The notes: generated by a model not told the origin, from the sequence alone. A DNA stretch of 64,000 nucleotides from Microcoleus sp. bin38.metabat.b11b12b14.051 (GCF_013299165.1 NZ_JAAFKD010000026.1:1-64000); one strand, 5' to 3'; shown: positions 7,738 through 18,230, numbered from the stretch's first letter. A program made the numbers and translations.

Positions 7738-8958
7738 TCAAATTTTAATCTGCCAACCTCGGCGGTAAATTCCATACAAAATTAACCACCAACACAACAC
7801 CGCAGTCACCCCAAAAGCTAGAGAACCGTTGAGCTGCCCAGCCCAAGGCACAAACCAGTTTTCATAAATCCAAGTGTAGGTAGTTGGAGCAGTTTTATCA
7901 CCACCGATATGAGTTTTCAACAAAATTCTGGCGACAATACCAGAGGCAACAAATAAGAAAATTGCATTCAATCCCATAATTTCAAACGGCCGCCCCCATT
8001 GCCACTTTCGTACTTCTATTGTTTCGTAGCAAGCCGCTAGCAAGAGCAACGCCCAACCAGCAGTAAACACTACATAAGAACTCGTCCACAGTTGTTTGTT
8101 AATCGGAAAGGAAAATCCCCACAAACGACCGATTACTAAGCAACATAGGCCGCCGATCGCTAAATTTAAACTCGTGCGGGTTTTGATTGGCTGTACGCGC
8201 AGCCACTCTCCTGTAAAGTAGCCGATCAGCACTGTCACGCTAGCTGGTAATGTGCTTAACAGTCCTTCTGGATCGAAGGGGCCGCCTTTGTACAGGTGTT
8301 GGCTGCCGAGAATTAGCCGATCGACAGCTCCCCCTACATATCCCTCCGGCGTCAGTGCGTATGCAGTGTACCCCCCTACAGCAAATACGAACAAAGCCCC
8401 CCAATAGCCTAAAAGCACCGCAACCGCGAGCAGTTTTTGATTGCGGGGGGAAAGGTTGAGAATCGCGATCGCACTGATGAAATATGCTAAACCGATGCGC
8501 TGCAATACTCCCATAATCCTGATTTTACCGAAATTTGCGATCGGGGCGCCGTTCAAAAGTACGTCTAGGGCGATCGACGATGTATTTAGCAGCAATCCTA
8601 ATACAAATAAAATCGCCGCCCGCCGCGCAATTCGCCAGTAAATATTTGTAGAAGTCCGACGGAAGTCGGAAGAAGGAAGAGGATGTTTGTCTGATTGTGT
8701 TGGTTGCTGTGTTTCTGTAATTTCAGATTCTAGCGTTTCTAGTTTTTTAGTAGTTTGAGTGTATTTTGACAGCGAGAAGGACATCGCGCAGCCCACGATG
8801 AACAGGAAAAACGGAAACACTAAGTCTGTCGGCGTGCACCCGTGCCATTCTGCGTGATCTAGCGGCGGATACACCTGTTTCCAACTACCGGGGTTGTTGA
8901 CTAGAATCATGGAGGCGATCGCAATTCCGCGAAAAACATCAAGGGATTTTAAGCGCAT
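7738..8958 (-). CDS. Multi-TM acyltransferase-like protein (HGSNAT/DUF5009 family)
   Basis: A 406-residue inner-membrane protein. The opening RLKSLDVFRGIAIASMILVNN is the classic start of this family. It is followed by the conserved HAEWHGCTPTDLVFPFFLFIVG, which contains the histidine thought to act in acetyl transfer in heparan-alpha-glucosaminide N-acetyltransferase relatives. About ten hydrophobic segments follow. A hydrophilic loop rich in Gln/Thr/Ser (about residues 68-103) is likely cytoplasmic. Family knowledge suggests acetylation of a glycan across the membrane; the substrate is unknown. No operon partner is seen. Purine-rich GGAAGAAGGAAG repeats lie immediately upstream of the start. 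Confidence 0.85.
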   Translation of the reverse strand: MRLKSLDVFRGIAIASMILVNNPGSWKQVYPPLDHAEWHGCTPTDLVFPFFLFIVGCAMSFSLSKYTQTTKKLETLESEITETQQPTQSDKHPLPSSDFRRTSTNIYWRIARRAAILFVLGLLLNTSSIALDVLLNGAPIANFGKIRIMGVLQRIGLAYFISAIAILNLSPRNQKLLAVAVLLGYWGALFVFAVGGYTAYALTPEGYVGGAVDRLILGSQHLYKGGPFDPEGLLSTLPASVTVLIGYFTGEWLRVQPIKTRTSLNLAIGGLCCLVIGRLWGFSFPINKQLWTSSYVVFTAGWALLLLAACYETIEVRKWQWGRPFEIMGLNAIFLFVASGIVARILLKTHIGGDKTAPTTYTWIYENWFVPWAGQLNGSLAFGVTAVLCWWLILYGIYRRGWQIKI

Positions 8959-9358
8959 GGAGAGAAGGAAGAAGGAAGAAGGAAGTCGGAAGAAGGAAGA
9001 GGGAAGAGGGAAAAACGACTAATTACCATTACGCATTACCATTATATGATGTCACGTAAATTAATCCTAATTTCAGGAAACGGCATTGCCATGTCCGGCG
9101 GGCAGTTATCACTTCGGACAGATAATTTATCTAAAAAATAATCATAGCAAGATTTTTTGAAATGACAAATAACAAATGACAAATGACAAATGACCAATGA
9201 CAAATGACCACCCTTCGACTTCGCTCTTCGGGCGAGATGACCAATGACCAATGACAAATGACCAATGACCAATGACCAATGACCAATGACCAATGACCAC
9301 CCTTCGACTTCGCTCTTCGGGCGAGATGACCAATGACCAATGACCAATGACCAATTCT
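8959..9358. repeat. Heptamer array (TGACCAA/TGACAAA) with a nested 34-bp direct repeat
   Basis: From about 9160 to 9358, 7-bp units of AATGACC/AATGACA run without interruption, except for two copies of CCACCCTTCGACTTCGCTCT..GAGATGACC at 9208 and 9298. The array abuts the stop codon of the response-regulator gene. The apparent 70-100-residue ORFs here are translations of the repeat (VIGHWSL) and are not genes. Nearer the acyltransferase gene, GAAGGAAGAAG repeats fill 8957-9012. Confidence 0.9.
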
Positions 9359-10771
9359 TTAAATTTCTATTCCTTCCAAATTCATAATCAGTGCATTCTT
9401 CATCAACATCTCGCAGCGATCGGCATAAAAAGATGCTGCCTTATCATACTTGTTGACTTGCAAGACGCGCAAAAACATTTGCCTTGCTTGCACGAATTGC
9501 TGCTGGTAGTGAAAAAAAATACCCTGTTCAAAATAAGTTTGCGTTTGTGCTTTTAGTTCAATCATCACATCCGAGTCGCCGTCGTAAATTTCAAATACAG
9601 CAACTGGTGTTTGTTTTCCTTTTACTTGAACGCGATCGAGAAACCGACACTTATAATTTTGGGGGTCATCAATCCGGCACAAAGTCTGAACGCTAGCTAC
9701 AATACCAACTCCATAAAGCTTTGTCAATCCTTCCACCCGGGCCGCTAAATTCACAGCATCGGAAATTACCGTACTTTCCATCCGTTCCGCTTCCCCAATC
9801 GTACCCAACATTAAAGTTCCCGTGTGCAACCCAATCCCAATCGAAATAGGTTGATAGCCACTATTTTGCCTGTGTTTATTATAAATTTTAACTTGCTGCT
9901 GCATCTCGATTGCTGCTTGCACGGCATCTTCTGCACTGTTGGGAAACAAAGCCATAATCCCGTCACCAATGTATTTATCTATAAAACCGCTGTACTGGCG
10001 GATAACTGGGCCAACTCGGCTTAAGTAAGAGTTGAGAAATTCAAAGTTTTCTCGGGGAGACATACTTTCAGACAAACTTGTAAATGAGCGAATATCGGCA
10101 AACATTATCGTCATTTCTGCCTGTACAGAGTCTCCCAATCTCGCATCAACAATACTTTCTATTTTAAGAAATTTTAAAAATTCTCGGGGGACGAATCTAG
10201 CGGAAGCTATGGCAATTCTTTCCAGTTCGCTTTTGCTGGCTTCGATTTGAGTCAAGGCGCGAAATGCTCTCAATGCTGTTACAACCGTGGTAAATAACTT
10301 TTTGTTTGTCAGTTCTGTTTTAGTTTTGTAATCGTTAATATCGTAACTGACTATTACTACATCTTCTGGCACTTGTCCCGGCTGTCCCGTGCGTAAAATA
10401 ATCCGCACTACTTTATTGTCTAAAATATCGCGAATGTATTTTACAACTTCCAAGCCTGCCTCTTCTGTTTCCATCACTACATCCAGTAAAATCAATGCTA
10501 TGTCTGGATGGGCTTGGATCATTTCTTTAGCTTCTTTGCCAGAATAAGCACTTATAAATTCGATCGGTTTCTTTTCAAATGTAAATTCATTTAAAGCTAG
10601 TTTTGTAATATTGTGAATCTCTATTTCATCGTCTACAATTAAAATTTTCCAACTCGCTTCTATTACCAGTTCTTGGGGTTCCTCTTCTGCGGCAAATATT
10701 AATTCATCGTCTAACGCCGCGATTAATTCGCCATCGCCCGCAGCGAACACATTTTTAGTAGCTTCTGACAT
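9359..10771 (-). CDS. Response regulator with class III adenylate/guanylate cyclase domain
   Basis: A 470-residue cytoplasmic protein. It has an acidic leader (1-40), a receiver domain (about 42-165; phospho-acceptor in ALILLDVVMETEEAG) and a short coiled-coil linker. The class III cyclase domain follows at about 215-400. Its metal-binding aspartates are in MFADIRSFT and YIGDGIMALF, and the base/ribose-recognition segment is SDAVNLAARVE. The C-terminus (400-470) is helical. It should convert ATP (or GTP) to the cyclic nucleotide under phosphorylation control. It lies 47 bp downstream of the giant kinase gene on the same strand, so the kinase is its probable partner. Confidence 0.92.
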   Translation of the reverse strand: MSEATKNVFAAGDGELIAALDDELIFAAEEEPQELVIEASWKILIVDDEIEIHNITKLALNEFTFEKKPIEFISAYSGKEAKEMIQAHPDIALILLDVVMETEEAGLEVVKYIRDILDNKVVRIILRTGQPGQVPEDVVIVSYDINDYKTKTELTNKKLFTTVVTALRAFRALTQIEASKSELERIAIASARFVPREFLKFLKIESIVDARLGDSVQAEMTIMFADIRSFTSLSESMSPRENFEFLNSYLSRVGPVIRQYSGFIDKYIGDGIMALFPNSAEDAVQAAIEMQQQVKIYNKHRQNSGYQPISIGIGLHTGTLMLGTIGEAERMESTVISDAVNLAARVEGLTKLYGVGIVASVQTLCRIDDPQNYKCRFLDRVQVKGKQTPVAVFEIYDGDSDVMIELKAQTQTYFEQGIFFHYQQQFVQARQMFLRVLQVNKYDKAASFYADRCEMLMKNALIMNLEGIEI

Positions 10772-10818
10772 TTATCGCTCTCCTAAATATAATTATATTA
10801 AAGCTCGCAGTATAATAA

Positions 10819-13800
10819 CTAATTCCTAATTTTAGCGGGAAATTCAATCAAAAATCTTGTCCCTTTTTCTACTTGACTTTCACAGCTAATTGTGCCTTTG
10901 AGTTTTTGCGTGACGAGGTTGTAAATAATGTGCAGTCCCAATCCTGTGCCCCCCTGACCTCTTTTGGTGGTAAAAAACGGTTCAAAGATTTTACTGAGAT
11001 TTTGTGGGGTAATTCCTTTGCCATTATCTCCATATTCAAAGATTAGCCGATCGCCCTCTAGCATGATATCAAAGGTCAAAATTCCCTCGTCTTCGGCATC
11101 GTAACCATGAATTAGGGAGTTCAACACCAGATTTGTCACGATTTGACACAGCACGCCAGGGTAACTGTCCAGTACGATATTTTCATCGCACCTAATCTGT
11201 ATTTTGTGTTTAGTTCTTCTGAGCTTGGCGGTTAAGGATGTCAAAATCTCCTCTAAATAGTGTTTCACATTAAACGTGCGTTTTAATTCGCTCGACTGAT
11301 CTACAGCAACTTCTTTAAAGCTGTGAATCAATTCCGCCGCCCGCGTCAGGTTCGATAAGATCATACTACTGCTTTGCATGGCCGTATCCAGGAACTTTTC
11401 TAACTCGGAGCGTTTAATTTGGCCCTTGCTGTAGAGGTCAAAAAATTTGGTGACTTTCTCAGCCAGCAGCGAGGCGGCGGTGATTCCGATCCCGATGGGA
11501 GTATTGATTTCGTGAGCCACACCCGCCACCAACCCTCCAAGGGCAGCCATTTTTTCCGCTTCTACCAGTTTATTTTGAGCCGATTTTAAATCTTCTAAAG
11601 TTTGGGAGAGTTCGCAGGTACGCTGCTGTACTAAACTTTCGAGATTTTGATTGAACTGCTGTAAGTTGGTGTAAAGTTGAGCGTTTTCGATCGAGATAGA
11701 AATTTGAGAAGACAGCAGTTTTAATATTTCTAACCGCTCTGGTGTAAAAGCGCCGGCTGTGAGATTGTTTTCTAAATATAGAATGCCGCTGAGTTTGCCT
11801 TGATGAATTAAGGGAGTGCAAAGAATTGATTTAGGTTGAACGGCAATTATGTAAGGTGCGCGAGTAAATTGTCCTTGACGGGTGGCATCATTTAAAACTA
11901 TGCTTTGTTGAGTGCGGGCGACGTAGTTAACTACTGCAACTGCTAGTAAAGTTACTTGTCGCTCCTCATCTATAAAATCTATAGGAATTGATTGCATTAC
12001 ATTAATGCGATCGTCATCTACAGAACCTGATGCTTCAATCACCCACTTTTCATCTTTTTCTAGGATGAAAAATCCTCTTTGCCCCCCAGCATTTTCAATC
12101 ACAATCTTCATCATTTTTGCCAGCAGTTTGTCTAGAACTATTTCGCCGGCTAAGGTTTGCGATGCTTTGACTGCCGTTGTCAAGTCTAGCACGCCTCCAC
12201 TGTCACTGGTAGTGCAAGCGCTGCTGGTCGATTTGTGAGTTTCTATATTAGTTGAAATCGAGGCAGAAGTTAGCAACTGCGAGTATGTTGATTCTAAATG
12301 CGCTACTTTGGCTTTGGCTCCCCAACACTGATAGCAATAACGCGCTTCAGTCAAGTAAGTTTTAGCAATTTTTTCTCGTCCTATGGATAGATAAAATGCT
12401 CCTGCCAATTCTGCCGCCAGTGCTTGTACCTGTATGTACCCGTTTTCTTGTGCGCCTAAAATTGCGCGATCGTAATATTCCATTGCGATCGCAATATCAC
12501 CCAAAACTCTCGCTATTTCGGCAGCAACCAAGTCACACTTGTGCTGCAAATTCATAGGTGCAAACAAAGCTTTTTTCTGCAATCTCTTCAGGTTACTTCC
12601 TGCATAAAAAAGATGTTCTTGTTGTTCCTTAGTTGTGGAATATTGATATGCTGCCAGTCGGGTAAGAGCATCATAAAAATGGTATTCAGGAACATTAATA
12701 AATCCCGCTACTCCGTCTAAATAAACTTCAGCTTGTGCCGCGTTTTCTATGGCTTGCTCGATGTTTCCAAATAAATAAGCTAATATTAACTTTTGCAAAT
12801 AAAAGTGCTGTAATCCCACGCGATCGTTAGCTTTTAATAGCAGCGGCAACAAAGTTTCTTCATTGTAAGCTTCACCTAATAAAAGGTCAGAATCAGGCAA
12901 ATTTCCCATCAACTGTAAAACAGTTTGTCGATAAATTAGATTCCAAGTCAATACAGTTTCTTGCTTTAGTTGAAACAGCAAATGATTGTAATCTGCCATT
13001 TTTAGTTCTAGTTGTGACAATTCTTGACCGATAAAATATAAAGACTGACAAATATTTACAGCCGCATATCCTACGCTTTCTAAATCACCATTTTTTAGCG
13101 CGCTTTGATAGGCTTCTTCTAACAACGGCAAAGTGTCTTTAACGTGATGCTTACCGTGCATCAAAATGAATGCTACTAAATTAAGAGTTTTACTTTTAAA
13201 TTCTAAAGCATTTAGGCGATTGCTCAAGTTTAAAGCTAATTGGCCGAAACGATCGCCTGATTCAATATCTCTGACTATTCCTTTTAAAATTGCTCCATAA
13301 TTAGCATATCCGAATGCAGAAAATACTGAATTCCCGTAATTAATTGATAAATGAACTTGCTCGCACACAATCAAGGGTAATAGCATTGGTTCAACTATCA
13401 ACGTAGCAGAAAACATACTGGATAAAACTCGCATAGTTGCTAACTTGTGCGGATTCGTCATCACCGGTAGGTTAATTAAATCTTCTATCTTTTTTCCGGT
13501 TAAATAAGCTGCTGTTTTAGTCAGTGCTTGCTGAATGTGGAGGGGAATCGGGGATTCTGGAAAGTTTATCCCTAACATTTTGAGTGCTGCCAAACCAATT
13601 TTTACTGCTTCTTGCAGTTTGGTTTGCATCGCACAAGCTGTAATTTGTATTTCAAATATTTTAATTTTATCGAGTTCATTTTTTGCGTGTTGTAGGACAA
13701 TTTCTGCCCATATTTCCATTTGTTCAAACTCGGTATTGAGGTAAGCTGCTTCTGCTGCTGACTCGTAGAGTGCAAGAGTTAAATCGTAGTCAGTTTGCCA

Positions 13801-16332
13801 ACTTTCCGGAGGAAGTAATTCAATACCTGCGGTTAAATATTTGACAGCGAGTTCGTAAGCAGCAGTGGCTTTTGCTTTGCAACCCGCCATTAAATTTAAT
13901 TGGCATAATTTAAATTTTTCTAAATCGCTGCTGATAATTTGTCTGGCTGCATTTAATTGGTTTACTGTATCAAAAACATGGTTTTCTAATTGTTCTGGCG
14001 GCGCGTTTTCCAACAGGAATCGGCCGATATTTAGATGATTTTTTTGTTTGTCGTATGGCGATATTAAAGCATAAGCTGCTTGCTGTACTCGCTCGTGCAA
14101 AAATTGGTAATTTGCGCTGGCAACCTCAGCTACTGGCAGCGAAGATTCATTGCTAAAATCGCTTGATATGTTGTCTGTTAATTCTCTGCCTGCTGCTAGT
14201 GCTAGCGGAATTTTGTAAGCGTTATTCACGGGCAAAATCAGCCCAGACTGAAGTGCTTCCCAGAGGTCATTTGCTGCCGACGCCACAGATTTTTCGCCAA
14301 CGACTGACAAAGTTTGCAAATCAAATTTGTTCCCTATACAAGCGGCAAATTTTAGCATTTGCTGCGTATTTTGTGACAGTTTCTGAATGTTGTTTATCAT
14401 TAATTCTACAACATTCTCAGTAATTCGCATTTCTTGGATTTGCTCGATATTCCAGTGCCAATTGCCTGTAATTTGGCATTTATCCACAACTAGCTCGGCA
14501 TTTATTTGGCTCAAGTCAGTAACGTTAGCTTCCGATCCAGCGAGAGGAAGTTCGCAAGGTTTAAATTTCAACTGTAGTAATTTTTCAGAGTAAAGAGATT
14601 TCAAAAGTTGAGTCAAGAAAAATGGATTTCCTGCGGTTTTTTGAAAAAGCAATTCTGCTAAAATTAACGATTTTTCTGGCTCGCAGTTGAGAGTATCAGC
14701 TACTAATTGATTGACGCTGTTGACATCTAAAGGCGAAAGGGCGATCGCACTTACATTCACCCCTGCTTTTCTAATTGCTTCGGCGGTTAGCATTAGGGGA
14801 TGATTTACATCTACTTCTTGTTCTCGATAGGCTCCAATTATTAACAAACATTGAGTTTCGAGGTCAGTTGCTAGCAATTGGATTAACTTGAGCGAAGCGG
14901 AATCTACCCACTGCAAATCGTCGAGAAAAATTACTAGCGGGTGTGCTTTTTGAGCAAAGACGCGGATGAATTTTTGAAATACTAGATTAAAGCGATTTTG
15001 AGATTCAGTTCCTCCTAAATCAGGGACTGGGGGCTGCGGGCCGACAATCAGTTCTACTTCGGGAATAACTTCAATAATTATTTGGCAGTTACCCCCTGTG
15101 GCATTTAAAATTTTTTGTTTCCAAGCTAGGAGTTTTGTGGCTGTTTCGGTAAGAATGTGGCGCAATAGTTCTTGAAAACCTTGGAGCAAAAAAGCGTAGG
15201 GAATATCGCGCTTAAATTGTTCAAATTTGCTGTCTATAAAATATCCGTTTTCGCGCAATACTGGTTTATTGATTTCATAGACTAACCACGATTTACCCAA
15301 ACCTGGACAACCGGAAATCAGCACTATTTCTGTATTTCCTCGCCTCATGCGCTCGAAGGCAGTCAGTAGCAGGTGAACTTCGGCTTCTCGCCCGTAAAGC
15401 TTTTGGGAAATTTGTAGGTGACTCGATCGATCTTGCTCGCCGATCGCCTTTAGAGAAATTTCGCCGTTTGTTTGCAGTTGAGCGAGACATTTTTCTAAGT
15501 CATACAAAAGCCCGAAAGCACTTTGATACCTGTCTTCTGCGGTTTTTGCTAAGAGTTTCATTACGATATCTGAAACAGCTTGAGGAATCTGTGGGCTGTC
15601 TGTTGGCTCAATTATGCCTTCTATTTTATGCTTTCTGATATCACAAGGAGAAACTGGGGTTTTGGCAATATGACAGTGTACTAATTCCATCGGATCGGTG
15701 GCATTAAAAGGCAATTCGCCGCAGAGTATTTCATAAAAAGTGACGCCTAAAGAATAAAAATCTGTGCGGTAGTCTACGCTGCGATTCATGCGCCCGGTTT
15801 GTTCCGGAGACATATAGGCGAGGGTTCCTTCGAGCAAAGTGGGATGGCTGAGGGCGGGGTTTTCGCCCGGTAACAGGGAGGCGATCGCAAAATCAGCAAT
15901 TTTGACATCACCCGTCTCCACATTGATAATAATATTGCTGGGTTTAATATCTTTGTGAATGATGTGTTTTTCGTGAAGTTTCCCAATAGTTTCTGCTAAG
16001 TTGATGCCAATTCGCAAAAAATCTTCTAACTCTAGGTGGTTGTTGTTGATAAATTGTTTTAAAGAAATTCCGCCCAAATCTTCTAAAATCAAAACAGGAA
16101 CGTGATTGTATTTTTCGAGTTTGTAAACTTTGACGATTCCCGTAATATTCAAATTTTTAATAATTTCATATTCGTGCAGGAGTTGAGCTATTCGTGCTGG
16201 GGTTGGGTAGGGCTGGGTGAGAGTTTTTAGGATAACAGATTTTTGTTCATCAACCTGCATTCCTCGATAAATAACTGTGTGATTGTTTTTATAAATTTCT
16301 TCGTCAATGCGGTATCCTGGGATTGAAATCAT
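10819..16332 (-). CDS. Giant multi-domain serine/threonine kinase - AAA ATPase - GAF - histidine kinase
   Basis: A 1837-residue signalling protein. Domain order: Ser/Thr protein kinase (about 1-270; HKDIKPSNI catalytic loop, SPEQTGRMNRSVDYRTDFYSL); AAA/STAND-like ATPase (about 310-600; Walker A SGCPGLGKSWL, Walker B VIFLDDLQWVD); a long TPR-like helical region (about 780-1330); GAF (about 1390-1540); coiled coil; histidine kinase (phospho-acceptor in VAGVAHEINTPIG; ATP-binding GKGITPQNLSKIFEPFF and GGTGLGLHI). This architecture is typical of filamentous cyanobacterial multikinases. The Mg-binding DFG of the Ser/Thr kinase reads DFA because the codon lies in a GCGATCGC octamer, so the N-terminal kinase may be weakened. 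It heads a two-gene operon with the cyclase-type response regulator. Confidence 0.93.
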   Translation of the reverse strand: MISIPGYRIDEEIYKNNHTVIYRGMQVDEQKSVILKTLTQPYPTPARIAQLLHEYEIIKNLNITGIVKVYKLEKYNHVPVLILEDLGGISLKQFINNNHLELEDFLRIGINLAETIGKLHEKHIIHKDIKPSNIIINVETGDVKIADFAIASLLPGENPALSHPTLLEGTLAYMSPEQTGRMNRSVDYRTDFYSLGVTFYEILCGELPFNATDPMELVHCHIAKTPVSPCDIRKHKIEGIIEPTDSPQIPQAVSDIVMKLLAKTAEDRYQSAFGLLYDLEKCLAQLQTNGEISLKAIGEQDRSSHLQISQKLYGREAEVHLLLTAFERMRRGNTEIVLISGCPGLGKSWLVYEINKPVLRENGYFIDSKFEQFKRDIPYAFLLQGFQELLRHILTETATKLLAWKQKILNATGGNCQIIIEVIPEVELIVGPQPPVPDLGGTESQNRFNLVFQKFIRVFAQKAHPLVIFLDDLQWVDSASLKLIQLLATDLETQCLLIIGAYREQEVDVNHPLMLTAEAIRKAGVNVSAIALSPLDVNSVNQLVADTLNCEPEKSLILAELLFQKTAGNPFFLTQLLKSLYSEKLLQLKFKPCELPLAGSEANVTDLSQINAELVVDKCQITGNWHWNIEQIQEMRITENVVELMINNIQKLSQNTQQMLKFAACIGNKFDLQTLSVVGEKSVASAANDLWEALQSGLILPVNNAYKIPLALAAGRELTDNISSDFSNESSLPVAEVASANYQFLHERVQQAAYALISPYDKQKNHLNIGRFLLENAPPEQLENHVFDTVNQLNAARQIISSDLEKFKLCQLNLMAGCKAKATAAYELAVKYLTAGIELLPPESWQTDYDLTLALYESAAEAAYLNTEFEQMEIWAEIVLQHAKNELDKIKIFEIQITACAMQTKLQEAVKIGLAALKMLGINFPESPIPLHIQQALTKTAAYLTGKKIEDLINLPVMTNPHKLATMRVLSSMFSATLIVEPMLLPLIVCEQVHLSINYGNSVFSAFGYANYGAILKGIVRDIESGDRFGQLALNLSNRLNALEFKSKTLNLVAFILMHGKHHVKDTLPLLEEAYQSALKNGDLESVGYAAVNICQSLYFIGQELSQLELKMADYNHLLFQLKQETVLTWNLIYRQTVLQLMGNLPDSDLLLGEAYNEETLLPLLLKANDRVGLQHFYLQKLILAYLFGNIEQAIENAAQAEVYLDGVAGFINVPEYHFYDALTRLAAYQYSTTKEQQEHLFYAGSNLKRLQKKALFAPMNLQHKCDLVAAEIARVLGDIAIAMEYYDRAILGAQENGYIQVQALAAELAGAFYLSIGREKIAKTYLTEARYCYQCWGAKAKVAHLESTYSQLLTSASISTNIETHKSTSSACTTSDSGGVLDLTTAVKASQTLAGEIVLDKLLAKMMKIVIENAGGQRGFFILEKDEKWVIEASGSVDDDRINVMQSIPIDFIDEERQVTLLAVAVVNYVARTQQSIVLNDATRQGQFTRAPYIIAVQPKSILCTPLIHQGKLSGILYLENNLTAGAFTPERLEILKLLSSQISISIENAQLYTNLQQFNQNLESLVQQRTCELSQTLEDLKSAQNKLVEAEKMAALGGLVAGVAHEINTPIGIGITAASLLAEKVTKFFDLYSKGQIKRSELEKFLDTAMQSSSMILSNLTRAAELIHSFKEVAVDQSSELKRTFNVKHYLEEILTSLTAKLRRTKHKIQIRCDENIVLDSYPGVLCQIVTNLVLNSLIHGYDAEDEGILTFDIMLEGDRLIFEYGDNGKGITPQNLSKIFEPFFTTKRGQGGTGLGLHIIYNLVTQKLKGTISCESQVEKGTRFLIEFPAKIRN

Positions 16333-16936
16333 GAGGTTTATTGTGGTATTAATTGTATATTTATACTATGTAAGAGTTGAGATTGAATGAAGGATTTAAA
16401 CTAATTAGGATCGCGAATTAAATAACTTACAATTTTAATTGTTATCGTGGGATGGGCGTCCCGCCCGTCCAAATAGGACGGGCGGGACGCCCATCCCACA
16501 AACTTGTGGAAGTTATTTAATTCTCATTCCTTAGTGCAACATGGCTTAAATATTGTTGGGGTTGTTTTTTTTCGTAATTGTTGCGGGCAAAAGATAATTT
16601 TTGACCAAAATATGAGGCATTGACCAATTAATTAGTAATTCCTCAAGTTGCAAATCTCAATTCGAAACCTGGAAAAATGGAAAATTTAAACTTGTACCTC
16701 CAAAAATCTGAGACTTGGCTATATATCGGTATATGGCGGTTTTTACGGCAGTACAATGGCTGCTATTCTAGATTTTAGATAAAGTCGCCTTTACAGGCTG
16801 ATGTTCGATAGTTTTTTGGGTTGAGTCACCGATCTATATTCTAGTATTCAAAAAATCAGAAGTCACACTTTGCTATCCCGGCAGTGCCAAAATAAACTGG
16901 TGCGTGCAAATCAACAGCTAAAATCAAAAAACAATC
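16333..16936. repeat. Intergenic region with a perfect 24-bp inverted repeat (16447-16499)
   Basis: No gene is visible in this 604-bp divergent gap. It contains one perfect palindrome: 24-bp arms (16447-16470 and 16476-16499) around AAATA, with arm core GGGATGGGCGTCCCGCC. Fragments of the same GGGACGC..CATCCCAC sequence occur near 19203 and 19320, and a GGCGTCCCGCC core near 48450. The promoters of the giant kinase and of the HAD hydrolase must lie here, but no box is clear enough to call. Confidence 0.8.
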
Positions 16937-17818
16937 ATGCAGAATATAAGTGCCTCAAATCCAGCCACTGCGACAGAACGCTCTTTAGGCACCGCAGACA
17001 TTAAACTACTGGTAGTGGATATCGACGGCACGATCGCAGGTTTGTCAAATAACATCCGAAAACCTGTCAAGCAGGCAATTTTGGCAGCCCAGTCGCGGGG
17101 AGTGAAAGTGGCTGTAGCTACGGGCAGGATGTACCAGTCTGCTTTGCGTTTTCACTCTGAGATCGGCTCGACTTTGCCGCTGATTTGCTACCAGGGCGCC
17201 TGGATTCAAGATCATGCTACTCAACAGCGCCTGCGTCACTTGCCGCTGTCGAAACAAACGGCTTTGCAACTGTTAGAGCATTTTGAAGCACCTGATTTGC
17301 GATCGCTCCTTTCGATCCATTTCTACATTGAAGACAAGCTTTACGTACCGGAAATTACCCCAGCTACCCGGCTTTACGCCGAACGATCGGGCATTGAACC
17401 CATTGTAATTAAAGATTTGCGGCGAGATATTCCGGGAGAACCGACGAAAGTCTTGGCTTTGTGCCAGAATCCGGAGGTACTCGACGGCTTGCTGATCGAT
17501 ATGCGGCAGCGCTACACGCCTGCGGAGCTTTATTTAACTCGATCAGTTGCGACTTTTTTTGAAGCGACGCATCCTTTGGCGAATAAGGGAGATGCGGTGC
17601 AGTATTTAGCAGAGGAACTTTTGGGCTTGCAGGCGGCAAATGTGATGGCGATCGGCGACAATTTTAACGATGTTGAAATGATTTCCTACGCGGGTGTCGG
17701 CGTGGCGATGGGGAATGCTCCTGAGGCGGTGAAGGCTGGTGCTAATTGGGTGGCGCCGGATGTGGAGGAAGATGGGGTGGCGGCGGCGATCGAACAATTT
17801 GTTTTGGGCGCGAGCTGA
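16937..17818 (+). CDS. Cof-type HAD-IIB family phosphatase
   Basis: A 293-residue cytoplasmic HAD hydrolase. Motif I is LLVVDIDGTIAG (nucleophile and acid/base aspartates), motif II lies in VAVATGRM, the motif III lysine is in ANKGDAVQYL, and motif IV is MAIGDNFNDVEMI. The type IIB cap lies between about residues 95 and 205. Length is normal for the family. Such enzymes act on sugar phosphates, pyridoxal phosphate or flavin mononucleotide; the substrate cannot be deduced. It is transcribed toward the alpha/beta hydrolase gene. Confidence 0.93.
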   Translation: MQNISASNPATATERSLGTADIKLLVVDIDGTIAGLSNNIRKPVKQAILAAQSRGVKVAVATGRMYQSALRFHSEIGSTLPLICYQGAWIQDHATQQRLRHLPLSKQTALQLLEHFEAPDLRSLLSIHFYIEDKLYVPEITPATRLYAERSGIEPIVIKDLRRDIPGEPTKVLALCQNPEVLDGLLIDMRQRYTPAELYLTRSVATFFEATHPLANKGDAVQYLAEELLGLQAANVMAIGDNFNDVEMISYAGVGVAMGNAPEAVKAGANWVAPDVEEDGVAAAIEQFVLGAS

Positions 17819-18001
17819 TATTGTTTGTGGAACAAGCCGGAAAGCCTGTTAAGCTTTACCGCATTTGGTTTGTATCTTTGGGGCGGGCTAGAAGCCCACC
17901 CCACTCATTGTTTCAATAAAAATAAATGTACGGAATTGTGGAACAGGCATCTTGCCTGTGATTTAATGCCACAGTATTATTCCGATTTAAAAAATGCCTT
18001 T

Positions 18002-18054
18002 CCACAGAAAAAGCACCGACGACTGGCCGTGTTTCGTCTCGGTGCTTTCTCTGG
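18002..18054 (-). terminator. Strong hairpin, probable terminator
   Basis: Arms CCACAGAAAAAGCACCGA (18002-18019) and TCGGTGCTTTCTCTGG (18039-18054) form a long stem with one small bulge around a 19-nt loop. Read on the minus strand it ends in GTGCTTTTTCTG, giving a short U-run about 180 bp after the alpha/beta hydrolase stop. The surrounding gap (17819-18230) holds no gene, only small palindromes such as GGGCGGGCTAGAAGCCC near 17881. Confidence 0.6.
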
Positions 18055-18230
18055 TTCGCTCCTCACACGTCCACAAATATAGCTGACTCGGCCCAATGTG
18101 TCAATACTTTTTACAAAAGTTTTTTTTGAGTCGGCATTCATTTGGCTACAGGTGCGTTGGAGCGAGGCAGAACCTTTGGAAGGCAATGGTTTTGCTCGAT
18201 CGCCCTTTTTTGCGATTCAGCAGAAAAATT

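Noticed and set aside
9042..9354. Overlapping 69-101-residue ORFs reading VIGHWSLVIGH
   Set aside because: They are translations of the TGACCAA heptamer array in several frames, with no start context.
18002..18054. Hairpin AAAGCACCGA..TCGGTGCTTT resembling the end of a Cas9 tracrRNA
   Set aside because: No CRISPR repeat, cas gene or anti-repeat nearby. It sits where a terminator is expected, and the resemblance is limited to the stem.
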